64,000 nucleotides of DNA from an uncultured Acetatifactor sp. (GTDB lineage: Bacteria; Bacillota; Clostridia; Lachnospirales; Lachnospiraceae): the NCBI GenBank assembly GCA_910584235.1, contig CAJTZD010000007.1:48578-112577 (forward strand), given 5' to 3'. A program made the position numbers and the translations under genes. Of the stretch, positions 17,341 to 26,419 are shown piece by piece (the first letter of the stretch is position 1; each line of letters opens with the position of its first letter). The notes under the pieces are model-generated. The model worked only from the letters and a program-made list of their open reading frames with translations, was not told the DNA's origin and searched no databases.

Positions 17341-17584
17341 TGGTCTAAATTTCCATTCTCCCATAATCATCAATCCAGTTACTATTACTATTCTCTGCGA
17401 GCCTCCTATCTATCCGTCATGAACCTCACAGGCAGGGCTTATTTCAGTCACGCCTGCTTCAGTATGCTTGAGAGTGCCCGGTGCTATGCCGGCGTGTACC
17501 TTATCGATTACCTGCAGCATCCAAAACAGGGCGGAATGTAAAGCTTTCCCGATACCGACAATTGGAAAGATCCCATAATCAACC
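17341..17584. other. Gap between riboswitch promoter and nagA terminator
   Basis: A 244-nt stretch with no gene I can support. An ATG-started frame at 17419-17541 (plus strand, 40 codons) has no ribosome site and no recognisable product. Confidence 0.3.
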
Positions 17585-17619
17585 AAAAAAGGCGTATGCG
17601 CTGCCGCATATGCCTTTTC
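17585..17619. terminator. Terminator of the nagBA operon
   Basis: AAAAGGCGTATGCG, loop CTGC, CGCATATGCCTTTT forms a 14-bp stem with one mismatch. In nagA direction it is followed by TTTTTT. The symmetry would also allow termination on the plus strand. Confidence 0.85.
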
Positions 17620-17659
17620 TACTGTTATGCATTATTCTCCTTGGCTTCCCCTGCCGCCC

Positions 17660-18760
17660 CTACAGCACTCTCACCAGCTTCAAATCCGGATCCGCCAACA
17701 CTACGTCCGCCCGCTTGCCGGGGGTAAGAGAACCTGCCTCGTCATAGATGCCGATGCTCTTGGCCGGGTTCATGGTGGCGGCGGCGATGGCCTCCGCTTT
17801 GGGAATGCCGAAAGACACTGCCGTCCGCATGCAGTCGTAGAGATTGGTGGCGGAGCCGGCGATGGTGCCGTCCGCCAGTGTGGCCAGCTTTCCGTTCACT
17901 GTCACCTGCTGCCCGCCCAGGTCATAGGTGCCGTCCGCCATGCCCGTGGCCCGCATGGAATCGCTGATCAGCACCACCCTGCCGGGGAACAGCTTGAACA
18001 CTGCCCGCACCATGCTCTCGTGCACATGGATGCCGTCGCAGATCAGTTCCGGATAGCAGTCCTCATCCTCCGCCGCAGCGCCGATGAGCCCCGGCTTCCT
18101 GTGTTCCAGAGGCATCATGGCATTGCACAGGTGCGTCACATGGTTCGCCCCTGCCTGCAGAGCCGCTTTCGCCGTCTCATAGTCCGCCCCGGTATGCCCC
18201 AGGGAGATCACTACCTCGTCACGCAGCTCTTGGATAAACGCAAAAGCTCCCTCCACATTGGGTGCCAGAGTTACCAGGCGGATCCGGTTCCCGCTGGCGG
18301 CGTTGCACTCCCGGAAAAAGCTTACATCCGGCGCCAGAATATGTTCCGCTAAATGCGCCCCTTTCTTCTCCACGTCCAGAAAAGGCCCCTCCATGTTGAT
18401 ACCGGCCACATGGGCCATCCCCGGCTCTTCCCGGAAATCCCCCATGGCTTTGAATATCCTGCGCAGTTCGTCCTTGCCTATGGTCATGGAGGTAGGGCAA
18501 TAGGAGGTTACGCCGCAGGAATGCTCGTATGCCAGGATCTTCCCTAGCCCCTCCATATCCCCATCGGAGAAATCATGTCCCACCGCGCCGTGGCTGTGGA
18601 TATCCACCAGCCCCGGAAGCACCAGAAGCCCGGCGGCATCCACCTCCGTGCGGTCCGTTAATTCCTCAGGGCTTCCCACGATCACACCGTTTTCCAGGTA
18701 CAGGTCTTTCTCCGCAAAGGTCTTGTCTTCCTGATAGACATAGCCTCCCTTAACAATCAT
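17660..18760 (-). CDS. nagA: N-acetylglucosamine-6-phosphate deacetylase
   Basis: Converts GlcNAc-6-phosphate to glucosamine-6-phosphate and acetate in the cytoplasm. The 366-residue amidohydrolase has the metal-binding HxH (GLVDIHSHG), the metal Glu in NMEGPFLD, His in ISLGHTGADY, NAMMPLEHRKPGLIG, the catalytic Asp in LISDSMRATG, and GTIAGSAT. The start at 18760 is preceded by AAAGGGGA and overlaps the end of nagB by 11 nt, so it is translationally coupled. A strong terminator follows the stop. It feeds NagB, completing entry of GlcNAc into glycolysis. Confidence 0.95.
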   Translation of the reverse strand: MIVKGGYVYQEDKTFAEKDLYLENGVIVGSPEELTDRTEVDAAGLLVLPGLVDIHSHGAVGHDFSDGDMEGLGKILAYEHSCGVTSYCPTSMTIGKDELRRIFKAMGDFREEPGMAHVAGINMEGPFLDVEKKGAHLAEHILAPDVSFFRECNAASGNRIRLVTLAPNVEGAFAFIQELRDEVVISLGHTGADYETAKAALQAGANHVTHLCNAMMPLEHRKPGLIGAAAEDEDCYPELICDGIHVHESMVRAVFKLFPGRVVLISDSMRATGMADGTYDLGGQQVTVNGKLATLADGTIAGSATNLYDCMRTAVSFGIPKAEAIAAATMNPAKSIGIYDEAGSLTPGKRADVVLADPDLKLVRVL

Positions 18761-19514
18761 AGACTTCCCCTTTCCAGTCCGTCCTCTCACGAATCAAGGC
18801 AAGCGCCGCCTCGTCGGCAATGATGACCGCATCGTTATGGAGCTGCAGAACGGAGGCGGGCACCCCCGGCGTCACGGGTCCGAAACAGGAGTCGTACAAA
18901 GCCTGCGCCTTGGCCTCGCCAGATGCCAGCAGCAGAACTTTCTTCGCGGACATGATGCCGCCGATGCCCATGGTCAGCGCGTGGGTGGGCACTTCGTCTA
19001 TGGAGCTGAAGAACCTGGCATTGCTGCGGCGGGTCTCCTCTGTCAGCGTCACCACATGAGTCCCTTTCTCAAAGACATCGCAGGGCTCGTTGAAGCCGAT
19101 ATGCCCGTTGCCGCCTATCCCCAGCAGCTGCAGGTCAATGCCGCCCAGCTGACGGATCACGCCGTCATAGCGGACACACTCCGCCTCCGGATCCTGTGCA
19201 AGGCCGTTGGGAACATTGGTGTTCTCTTTCACGATGTTCACATGGTCGAACAGATTGTGGTTCATGAAATACCGGTAGCTCTGGTCATGGTCCCCGGACA
19301 GCCCCTTGTACTCGTCTAGGTTCACGCTGCGGACGGCGGAAAAGTCCAGATCCCCTTTCTCATACCACTCTCTCAACTGCTCATAAGCCCCCACAGGAGT
19401 AGAGCCCGTGGCCAGTCCCAGCACTGCCTCCGGCTTCAGGATGACCTGAGCCGAAATCAGATTCGCCGCCTTGCGGCTCATGTCCTTGTAGTCTTTTGCT
19501 GCATAAATCCTCAT
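18750..19514 (-). CDS. nagB: Glucosamine-6-phosphate deaminase
   Basis: Converts glucosamine-6-phosphate to fructose-6-phosphate and ammonia. The 254-residue product is full length and shows the NagB signatures LGLATGSTPVGAYEQL, VNLDEYKGLSGDHDQSYRYF and LGIGGNGHIGFNEP. The start has AAAGGA about 12 nt upstream. nagA follows with an 11-nt overlap. The promoter is probably at 19670-19697. An XRE regulator is divergent, but nothing in the sequence shows that it controls nagBA. Confidence 0.96.
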   Translation of the reverse strand: MRIYAAKDYKDMSRKAANLISAQVILKPEAVLGLATGSTPVGAYEQLREWYEKGDLDFSAVRSVNLDEYKGLSGDHDQSYRYFMNHNLFDHVNIVKENTNVPNGLAQDPEAECVRYDGVIRQLGGIDLQLLGIGGNGHIGFNEPCDVFEKGTHVVTLTEETRRSNARFFSSIDEVPTHALTMGIGGIMSAKKVLLLASGEAKAQALYDSCFGPVTPGVPASVLQLHNDAVIIADEAALALIRERTDWKGEVYDC

Positions 19515-19669
19515 ATTTGCACCGATTCCTTTCTACGCTGCATGCTTTTTTGCATTTATCTGCCCTTTCACTGCCTTATCCGACTCCCTTTGCATCATCA
19601 CGACACAGCTTTGCCCATAAGTGAGATAGGATTTCTTTGACAGAATACAGCGTTTCCGCATTCAATATG

Positions 19670-19697
19670 ATTGTATTCTATCATACCAAATAGTCAA
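19670..19697 (-). promoter_or_regulatory. Probable nagBA promoter
   Basis: In minus orientation: TTGACT (19692-19697), a 16-nt spacer, TACAAT (19670-19675). The leader to nagB would be about 150 nt, with no recognised riboswitch. Confidence 0.55.
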
Positions 19698-19770
19698 AAG
19701 CAATTATTTCTCCTGATTATTCCTACGCCTCTCTTCCCATCGGTTGAATCCCATATGAACCGCATGTTGT

Positions 19771-19799
19771 TTTACAGCCTTTCTTTTTTCTGTTATACT
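19771..19799 (+). promoter_or_regulatory. Promoter of the XRE-FlhA-like gene
   Basis: TTTACA (19771-19776), a 17-nt spacer and TATACT (19794-19799), about 65 nt before the ATG at 19871. Confidence 0.65.
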
Positions 19800-19870
19800 A
19801 AAACTGTCAAAGGGAAAGCTTTCAGACAAAATAATTCACAAAACAAATCCAACAGCAGAGGAGAAAAACG

Positions 19871-20791
19871 ATGAGCAAGACCAACGAACTGATGCAGATA
19901 GGCCTTAGACTGTCAAACTGCCGCCAGGACAGGAACATGACTCAGGAGGAATTGGCCGGGAGGCTGGGGATAACACCCCAGGCCATAAGCAAATGGGAGC
20001 GGGGCGCAAGTCTTCCCGACATCTCCATGCTGGCCGACCTGGCCGCCCTCTTGCATGTGAGCACGGACTGGCTGCTGGGTATTCGCGGGGAGCAGACCCC
20101 AGAGGCGAAAGGGAATGCTTCCGCAGACAGGAATAAGCCCGATTTTATACAGGAGATACAGCCGGAACTGGGAAACTGTCTGCGGGAAAGCTTACAGCCT
20201 CTGGAACTGGTGTTCGGGACGGACCTGACACCTGCATTCATGGAGTACAATCCCAAGCTGCTGGTTCGGATTCAGAACCTGAGACTGGATCTGGCCAGGG
20301 AAGAGGGCATCTTGATGCCCGTACTCCGCGTGAGAGACCATCTCCACCCAGCCATAGGCAAAATGGAATTCATGATTCTTTCTTTCCACACGGTCCTTTA
20401 TTCCCAGGTGCTGGATACCGTAGACCAGGGGACAGTGGAGTATATCATCGGCAAAGCGGCGGACACCATGCGAGGCAAGTACCATGAAATCCTGTATCCT
20501 GACTTGATGAAGAGCATTGTAGACAATTTAAAAGTCAGATACCCTGCCTTAATCGAGGACATGGTGCCTGAGCGGATATCCTACGGCCTGCTCACGGAGG
20601 CGGTGAAGCCCGTGCTGGCCAAGGGCAATTCCATCCGCTACCTGCCAAAGATGATAGAGATCATGGAGTGCGCCCTGCGTAGGAACCCTGCCGGGGACGC
20701 ACAGTACCTGGCGGAGCAGGTCCTGGAGGGAATCCAGCGGAAGGACAATTTCTATGTCTTCCTCAACAGGAGACAGGCTCCGAATGCCTGA
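19871..20791 (+). CDS. XRE-type HTH protein fused to a FlhA C-terminal-like domain
   Basis: Residues 9-65 form a classic Cro/CI helix-turn-helix (TQEELAGRLGITPQAISKWE, then VSTDWLLG). Residues of about 95-300 resemble the cytoplasmic domain of FlhA/type III export-gate proteins. The segments, in FlhA order, are LELVFG, RIQNLRLDLAREEGILMPVL, VRDHL, a ...KYHEILYPDLMKSIVDNL-like segment, YPALIEDMVPERIS, and NSIRYLPKMIEIMECAL. The membrane part of FlhA is absent, so this cannot be an export gate. It is more likely a regulator that reuses the domain for ligand or protein binding. The start has GAGGAG 8 nt upstream. No flagellar genes lie nearby. Confidence 0.75.
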   Translation: MSKTNELMQIGLRLSNCRQDRNMTQEELAGRLGITPQAISKWERGASLPDISMLADLAALLHVSTDWLLGIRGEQTPEAKGNASADRNKPDFIQEIQPELGNCLRESLQPLELVFGTDLTPAFMEYNPKLLVRIQNLRLDLAREEGILMPVLRVRDHLHPAIGKMEFMILSFHTVLYSQVLDTVDQGTVEYIIGKAADTMRGKYHEILYPDLMKSIVDNLKVRYPALIEDMVPERISYGLLTEAVKPVLAKGNSIRYLPKMIEIMECALRRNPAGDAQYLAEQVLEGIQRKDNFYVFLNRRQAPNA

Positions 20792-20927
20792 TTGGATGCA
20801 CCGGGGATAGGGCACACCCCACATAGTGTTTTGCACAAGGCGGGGATTTGCCGATCAATCTTAGCCGCCTCGTGAAGTTCCGGCGCTATCCCCGCCAACG
20901 CCATACATCGTCCCGCCACCCCCGCGC

Positions 20928-21750
20928 CTATCTGCCCCGAAAGTCCGTAGGCGAGACCCCTGTCCATCTCTTGAACAGATTGGAAAAATGCCGGTAATCC
21001 GGGAACCCCAGCCGTCTGGATATCTCCTGAATGGGCATATTGGTGGAAAACAGCAGATTCTGGGCGATCTCCAGCCTGCGGGAAAGGTAGTAATGATAGG
21101 GTGTCACCTGATATTCCTCTTTGAACAGATGCGTCGCCCGGGAGACGGACAGATGGACATGGGCGGCAATGTCGGCCATGGTCAGATCGGCCGTCAGGTT
21201 CTGCTCGATGAAATTTTTCATCAGCAGCCCGCAGGAGGTCTTCAGCACCTTACCGTTGTAAGCCTCGGAAAAGCAGCTGATATGGCGGTGGAGCAAAAAA
21301 GCCAGTTCATTGATGCAATAAGCCGGTTCTTTTTCCACGATCTCCAGAATCTGCTGCAGGTACTTTCCTTCAAGTACCCCCCTGGATGCAGCAGTTACCC
21401 TTTAGCTGATAATCGCCCATTAAATGCGCTACCAGATCTCCCTGCACATTGAACCATACCTTGCGCCAGGGCCTCCTGGGCGCCGAATAGTAATGATGGC
21501 GGGTGCAGGGACAGAGGATGTAGCCGTCTCCTGCGGTTAGCTCCACTGTCTCTGCGTTAAGCTCCACATAGCCTGCGCCGCTTAAAATGTATTCAAACAC
21601 ATAGTAGCTGCTGCTGACCCTGTGGATATAATAACGGGGATCCTCATAGGTAATCCCGGCGGACAGCGGAATGAATGCAGGCGTGGAGCTCCCGGTAAAA
21701 GGACAGTATTTTTCCCCGCTTGTTCTGTAGATATCTTTTTCCGTAGTCAT
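20928..21750 (-). pseudogene. AraC-family regulator broken by a 1-nt frameshift
   Basis: The N-terminal half (frame starting at 21750, stop at 21370) has an AraC cupin-like sensor: RVSSSYYVFEYILSGAGYV and AGDGYILCPCTRHHYY. The C-terminal half, in another frame down to 20928, has the double helix-turn-helix (MADIAAHVHLSVSRATHLFK, ISRRLGFPDYRHFSNLFKRW). The frames meet at a run of six G's (minus strand; C's at 21377-21382). With five G's the reading frame would run through to give about 273 residues. Cause may be a real mutation, slippage-based phase variation or a sequencing error. It is divergent from the ABC importer at 22017 and probably its regulator. Confidence 0.85.
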
Positions 21751-22016
21751 AAAAACTCTCTTTTCACAAAAAATACCAAATTCAGATAACTTCCTTATGA
21801 AAAATCACTGCAAAAAAATATGGCATGAATATGATAGCATATTTTTGCACATATATGCAACTATTTTATGTGTAAAAAGAGGGTGCTATGCCCTATGATA
21901 ATAAGTGTTTACGAATTATAAGAGAAAACAAGGAAAAAAATGGGCATTTTGACAGTCCTCTGCCCCAGGTCAGAGGCAGGTCGGCATTCCATCCAAAGAA
22001 AAGAGGGACACGAATC
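21751..22016. other. Regulatory region of the ABC importer operon
   Basis: The left part (to about 21870) is AT-rich with short dyads such as GCATATTTTTGCACATATATGC, suitable for an AraC operator. A CCTCTG/CAGAGG hairpin lies at about 21958-21978 in the leader. No promoter with two good hexamers was found. Confidence 0.35.
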
Positions 22017-23519
22017 ATGAATGAGGCAAACAGGAAACCGGCATGGGGAGGAAAACTGGAGCAAAGGAAGTTCGGGCGGAAAGCCAGCGTGCTTCTCACT
22101 GCAGGCATAAGCGCTGCCCTGCTCTTTCTTTCCTTACCTTTTTTTGACTGGATCCATCTGCGGAATATATCCGCGCTGTTTGGCAAACTGGGGATTTCCA
22201 GGGAGACTGCCTCCACCCTTTACCAGAGCTACAGCGTCTTCTCCCTGCTGAGCTTCGTGAGAAATTCCGGCATAGGGGCGCTGGGACTGTACTCCATGAT
22301 TCTGCTGCTGCTTTTGGCGGGCGTATGGTACCTCCACATAGTCTATATCTGGAGAGCTCTCCACAACCGCTTTCAGGATTCCGACGGCAAAAGCGAGCTG
22401 AGGCTGTATGTGTTCGGAAAGGCAGCCATGCTGCTGACGATTCTGCTGATCATAGGTTCATACGGGTTCGTGCTGTATGCCAATCGTTTCTTCGGCATGA
22501 CAGGCTTTGGGGCGTCCCCTCTGCTAGCGGTGGAGTTCGTCGGAGCACTGGCCGCCTATCTGGTGATCAAGAAGCTGGAGGCCGCCGAGCGGATCCGCTG
22601 CCATGAGCATGGGCTGGTGAAAGAATTCCGCAAGAACTGGGTGCTCTTCCTGATGCTGCTTCCGGTGGGCGTATTCTTCCTGGTGAATTCCTATCTGCCC
22701 ATGGTAGGCATCTATTTCGCCTTTGTCAATTTCAACTTTACGGACGGTCTGTGGGCAAGCCCCTTTGTGGGCCTTAAGAATTTCGAATTTCTGTTCCAGT
22801 CCCAGATGGGGCGGCTGATCCGGAACACGGTTCTGTACAATGTGGTTTTCATTCTTTTGGGCAATGTGCTCCAGATTTTCTTCGCGGTGCTGGTGAGCCA
22901 GATGACCTTGAAGTGGTTCAAGAAAGTGGGACAGACTCTGATCTTCATGCCCTATTTCGTCTCTTTCGTGCTGCTGAAAGTCATAGTCTACAGTCTGCTG
23001 GAATACCAGTGCGGCGCCATCAACAATATGATCCGAAGCGGCGGGGGAACGCCCATAGACTTCTACAATACGCCTGTTTACTGGCCTTTTCTGATCACTC
23101 TGTTTCATATGTGGAAGTCGGTCGGCTACGGCATGGTAGTATATCTGGCCACCATCATGGGCATTGACGGAGAACTCTACGAGGCGGCCAAGGTGGACGG
23201 GGCCAATATCTTCCAGCGCATACGCTATATCATGCTGCCCCAGCTAAAGCCTACCTTTGTCATCCTGCTGATCTACTCTCTGGGCGGCATCATGCGGGGC
23301 AACTTCGAGCTGTTCTATCAGACTGTGGGCAATAACGGTCTGCTCTATGAGGTGACGGACATTTTGGACACTTATGTGTACCGTATCACCATCGGGCAGC
23401 CCCTGAGCATCGGCCTGGGATCTGCCGCCGGCCTGTTCCAGTCCATATTCGGTTTCGTGGTGGTGCTTATCACCAACTGGGCCATCCGCAGGAAAGAAGC
23501 GGAATATGCATTGTTTTAG
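22017..23519 (+). CDS. ABC oligosaccharide permease (LplB-like) with an extra N-terminal membrane region
   Basis: The 500-residue protein contains an ordinary LplB/YteP-type permease from about residue 205 (KNWVLFLMLLPVGVFFLVNS). The EAA loop that contacts the ATPase is YEAAKVDGANIFQRIRYIML. Ahead of it are about 200 residues with four further hydrophobic segments (about 23-42, 87-110, 133-155, 165-184), which the usual 300-residue permease lacks. The start at 22017 has GAGGG about 9 nt upstream; the frame is open to 21888 but without a ribosome site. The second permease and the binding protein follow. No ATPase gene is present, so a shared MsmK-type ATPase elsewhere is likely. Confidence 0.85.
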   Translation: MNEANRKPAWGGKLEQRKFGRKASVLLTAGISAALLFLSLPFFDWIHLRNISALFGKLGISRETASTLYQSYSVFSLLSFVRNSGIGALGLYSMILLLLLAGVWYLHIVYIWRALHNRFQDSDGKSELRLYVFGKAAMLLTILLIIGSYGFVLYANRFFGMTGFGASPLLAVEFVGALAAYLVIKKLEAAERIRCHEHGLVKEFRKNWVLFLMLLPVGVFFLVNSYLPMVGIYFAFVNFNFTDGLWASPFVGLKNFEFLFQSQMGRLIRNTVLYNVVFILLGNVLQIFFAVLVSQMTLKWFKKVGQTLIFMPYFVSFVLLKVIVYSLLEYQCGAINNMIRSGGGTPIDFYNTPVYWPFLITLFHMWKSVGYGMVVYLATIMGIDGELYEAAKVDGANIFQRIRYIMLPQLKPTFVILLIYSLGGIMRGNFELFYQTVGNNGLLYEVTDILDTYVYRITIGQPLSIGLGSAAGLFQSIFGFVVVLITNWAIRRKEAEYALF

Positions 23520-23558
23520 GAAATTGATATGCGCAGGAGAGCGCAGGAAAGTGTCATT

Positions 23559-24470
23559 ATGAACAATCGTCAAAAAAAGAATAAAATCAAGCTGTCAGGC
23601 AGCGATATCACCTTTTATGTCATCGCATATTTTTTCGTTGGAACTGCAGCCGTCATATGTGTTCTGCCTTTCCTCCTGATCGTGTCCGGTTCGTTCACGG
23701 ACAATGGCATGGTCATGCGGGAAGGGTACAGTCTTCTCCCGAAAGTCTTCTCCCTGGATGCCTATGCAACGATTTTCAGGAATCCCGCATCCATCCTGCA
23801 GGCCTATAAAATGACCATCTATTATACGGTGATGGGCACTGCCACAGGGCTGTTCGTGACCACCCTCACGGCCTATGTGCTCTCCAGAAAGGAATTCAAA
23901 TACCGGAATGTGGTGTCTTTCCTGTTGTATTTCACCACCATCTTCGGAGGCGGTATGATTCCCTGGTATCTGCTGTACGCCAATGTGCTGCATCTGAAAG
24001 GGACCACTTTCGTCATATGGTTTCCCGGCATCACCGGCACTTTCCTGATCATTCTGATGCGTACTTTCATTTCGGGAAGCGTGCCGGACGCCATCACCGA
24101 ATCCGCCAAGATCGACGGCGCAGGCCAGTTCACGGTTTTCTGGAGAATCGTGCTGCCGGTACTGAAGCCGGGACTGGCCACGGTTGGGCTGTTTTTGGCG
24201 CTGGGCTATTGGAATGACTGGTATCGCTCGTCCCTGTTCTCCACCAGCTCCAGCACCTATGAACTGCAGTTCTACCTGTCCAACATGCTCAATTCCACCA
24301 CGGCCCTAAAGGATCTGGCGATAGGCACCACTGCCACCATAGCCGATCTTCCTACCCAGTCGGTGAAGATGGCCATGGCTGTGGTAGTGACGGGACCGGT
24401 GCTGCTGTTCTATCCCTTTGTCCAGAAGTATTTCGTCTCCGGCATCACTATCGGAGCGGTCAAGGGATAG
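23559..24470 (+). CDS. ABC oligosaccharide permease (LplC/YtcP-like)
   Basis: A 303-residue inner-membrane permease with six hydrophobic segments and the EAA motif TESAKIDGAGQFTVFWRIVL near residue 200. It ends in the family-typical YFVSGITIGAVKG. It forms the translocation pore with the permease encoded 39 nt upstream. The start at 23559 has AGGA about 10 nt upstream. The binding lipoprotein gene follows after a 100-nt gap that contains a hairpin. Confidence 0.92.
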   Translation: MNNRQKKNKIKLSGSDITFYVIAYFFVGTAAVICVLPFLLIVSGSFTDNGMVMREGYSLLPKVFSLDAYATIFRNPASILQAYKMTIYYTVMGTATGLFVTTLTAYVLSRKEFKYRNVVSFLLYFTTIFGGGMIPWYLLYANVLHLKGTTFVIWFPGITGTFLIILMRTFISGSVPDAITESAKIDGAGQFTVFWRIVLPVLKPGLATVGLFLALGYWNDWYRSSLFSTSSSTYELQFYLSNMLNSTTALKDLAIGTTATIADLPTQSVKMAMAVVVTGPVLLFYPFVQKYFVSGITIGAVKG

Positions 24471-24535
24471 CCTGTATGCGGTAATGAGGTAAGAGCAGTT
24501 TTTCCCTATGGGAGGATTGTTTTTATAGAAAAAAG

Positions 24536-24553
24536 CCCCTCCTCAGGGAGGGA
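24536..24553 (+). other. Hairpin between permease and binding-protein genes
   Basis: CCCTCC pairs with GGAGGG around a 4-nt loop, followed by GAGAAAAAGGAGG, the ribosome site of the lipoprotein gene. Such hairpins often stabilise the abundant binding-protein mRNA. Confidence 0.4.
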
Positions 24554-24571
24554 GAAAAAGGAGGAACGACT

Positions 24572-26215
24572 ATGAAGAAGAAAGTCGTGAGTGTACTGTT
24601 GACGCTGGCCCTGGCAGCCACCATGCTGGCCGGCTGCGGCGATAAAAAGACGGCGGACAGCGCGCTGGAGGAGAGTGAATCTTCCCCCGCTCAGGAGAGC
24701 ACTGCGCAGCAGGAAGAGTCCCCGGAGGAATCGTCAGATGCCCCTGATGGTTCATCTGCAGATCAAAGCACAGAACCGGACTATTCCGAGCATGTAGACC
24801 TGGTGTTCTATCTGCTTGGCGACGCGCCTGCAGGGCTCCAGAGCGTGCAGGATGCCATCAATGAGATTCTGGAGGAGAAAGTGAACGCTTCCGTGGAGTT
24901 CCAGTTTTCCACATGGACGGACTGGGGCGAGAAGTACAAGATGGTTCTGACCACCGGCGGCGTGGATCTCATCTATACCGCAAACTGGGCCAGTTTCGGA
25001 CAGCTGGCACAGAACGGTGCGTTTCTGGGGCTGGACGATCTGCTGGACACGGTGTCTCCCGATCTGAAAGCAGCCATCGATCCGGCGGCTCTCAATGGCT
25101 GTATGGTCAACGGTGAGCTGATGACCATTCCCTGTCTGTGGAAACAATATACCTGCGGCGGCATTGAGTACCGTGAAGATCTGCGCGAGAAATACGATCT
25201 GCCCGTGCCGGATTCCCTTGAGAACCTGAAAGCATATCTGCTGGGAATCCAGGAGAACGATCCCAGTCAGGGACTGCTTCCCAATGGCTACGGTATTCTG
25301 GATTATACTACCACAAATATTATACATTGCAGCTATGGTCAGAGAGCGTCCGTAGAGAATCCCTCCGAGGTGATAGACTACTGGTTCTCGGATCAGTTCA
25401 TAGAAGATATGAAGCTTATGAAAGAGTGGGCGGATCTGGGCTTCTGGTCAAGAAGCGCTCTCTCGGATACCACCGACCCCTTTGAACGGTACGAAAACGG
25501 AATGTTTGTGTGCATGTCCAGCGGAAACAATCCCAACAAATTCACCACCCGCGTAGAGGCATGGACAACTTCGCATCCCGATTGGAAGACCGCTTATCAT
25601 ACATTCGCCGAGGGGGATGGTTATGTGTGGTCTACCACGCCTACCGCAGATGCCACCGCGATCACCAAGGACTGCAAAAATCCTGAACGGGCCATGAAAG
25701 CCCTGGAGCTGCTGGTGATGGACAAGGAGCTGAACCTCCTGACCCAGTACGGTATCGAGGGCGTACATTATGAAGTGGCGGAGGACGGCACCTATAAGAA
25801 CCTGAGCGGTGAATTCGGTTATGAGGCGCTGAATGCATGGTCTCTGAGAAACCCGGCCTACAAGCTGGCCAACGGCCAGGGCGGCGTGCTGATGCAGGAG
25901 ATGTTTGACCACTATACGGAAGTCATTGAGGAGAAAGGCACCCCCAGTGTGGATCCTTTCGGCGGTTTCTCAGAGGACTCCTCTTCCTATTCGGCCGAGA
26001 AAGCAGCCGTGGAGACTGTATGGAACGAATACGGAAAGCCCCTTGAGATGGGTGTGGTAGATGACGTTGAGACGTCCGTCGAGACACTTCGCCAGAAGCT
26101 GAAAGAGGCAGGGCTGGACACTGTGAGAGAGGGCTGGAAAAAGCAGTGGCTTGATTATGTGGAGAAGAACGGATTATGTGGAGAAGAACGGGCTGTAATG
26201 CAGCGTTTCCTTTGA
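24572..26215 (+). CDS. Extracellular solute-binding lipoprotein (LplA-like, DUF3502 C-terminus)
   Basis: A 547-residue lipoprotein with signal peptide and lipobox (ATMLAGC, Cys near residue 22). A Ser/Glu-rich linker follows to about residue 70, then a family-1-type oligosaccharide-binding fold. The C-terminal part (DPFGGFSEDSSSYSAEKAAV and onward) matches the DUF3502 domain of LplA-like proteins. It would deliver the sugar to the two upstream permeases. The last 14 residues are unusual: a 19-bp tandem duplication at 26154-26191 shifts the frame, replacing a probable ending ...DYVEKNGL with a longer tail. The start has AAAGGAGG 8 nt upstream. Confidence 0.92.
   Translation: MKKKVVSVLLTLALAATMLAGCGDKKTADSALEESESSPAQESTAQQEESPEESSDAPDGSSADQSTEPDYSEHVDLVFYLLGDAPAGLQSVQDAINEILEEKVNASVEFQFSTWTDWGEKYKMVLTTGGVDLIYTANWASFGQLAQNGAFLGLDDLLDTVSPDLKAAIDPAALNGCMVNGELMTIPCLWKQYTCGGIEYREDLREKYDLPVPDSLENLKAYLLGIQENDPSQGLLPNGYGILDYTTTNIIHCSYGQRASVENPSEVIDYWFSDQFIEDMKLMKEWADLGFWSRSALSDTTDPFERYENGMFVCMSSGNNPNKFTTRVEAWTTSHPDWKTAYHTFAEGDGYVWSTTPTADATAITKDCKNPERAMKALELLVMDKELNLLTQYGIEGVHYEVAEDGTYKNLSGEFGYEALNAWSLRNPAYKLANGQGGVLMQEMFDHYTEVIEEKGTPSVDPFGGFSEDSSSYSAEKAAVETVWNEYGKPLEMGVVDDVETSVETLRQKLKEAGLDTVREGWKKQWLDYVEKNGLCGEERAVMQRFL
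26154..26191 (+). repeat. Perfect 19-bp tandem duplication in the 3' end of the binding-protein gene
   Basis: ATTATGTGGAGAAGAACGG occurs twice back to back (26154-26172 and 26173-26191). Removing one copy gives a stop codon directly after GAG AAG AAC GGG CTG, so the duplication is probably recent and changes the C-terminus. Confidence 0.95.
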
Positions 26216-26239
26216 AAACGGATATATAAACACAAACTG

Positions 26240-26276
26240 GCGGGTCTGTCGGGAATTTCCGGACAGACCCGCTTTG
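26240..26276 (+). terminator. Terminator of the ABC importer operon
   Basis: GCGGGTCTGTC (26240-26250) pairs perfectly with GACAGACCCGC (26262-26272), followed by a short TTT. Confidence 0.8.
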
Positions 26277-26419
26277 GATGAGCCGACGTTTTTTGTTCGC
26301 ATCCCCTTGATCCTGGCGGCATTGGTCAAATGGATGCCAGCGCATCTGCACGGCTCATTGCCCGCAGGAATCAAAGCGGTTGCTTTGACCCCAGACTTTG
26401 ACCCCAGGCACAGCTTTTT

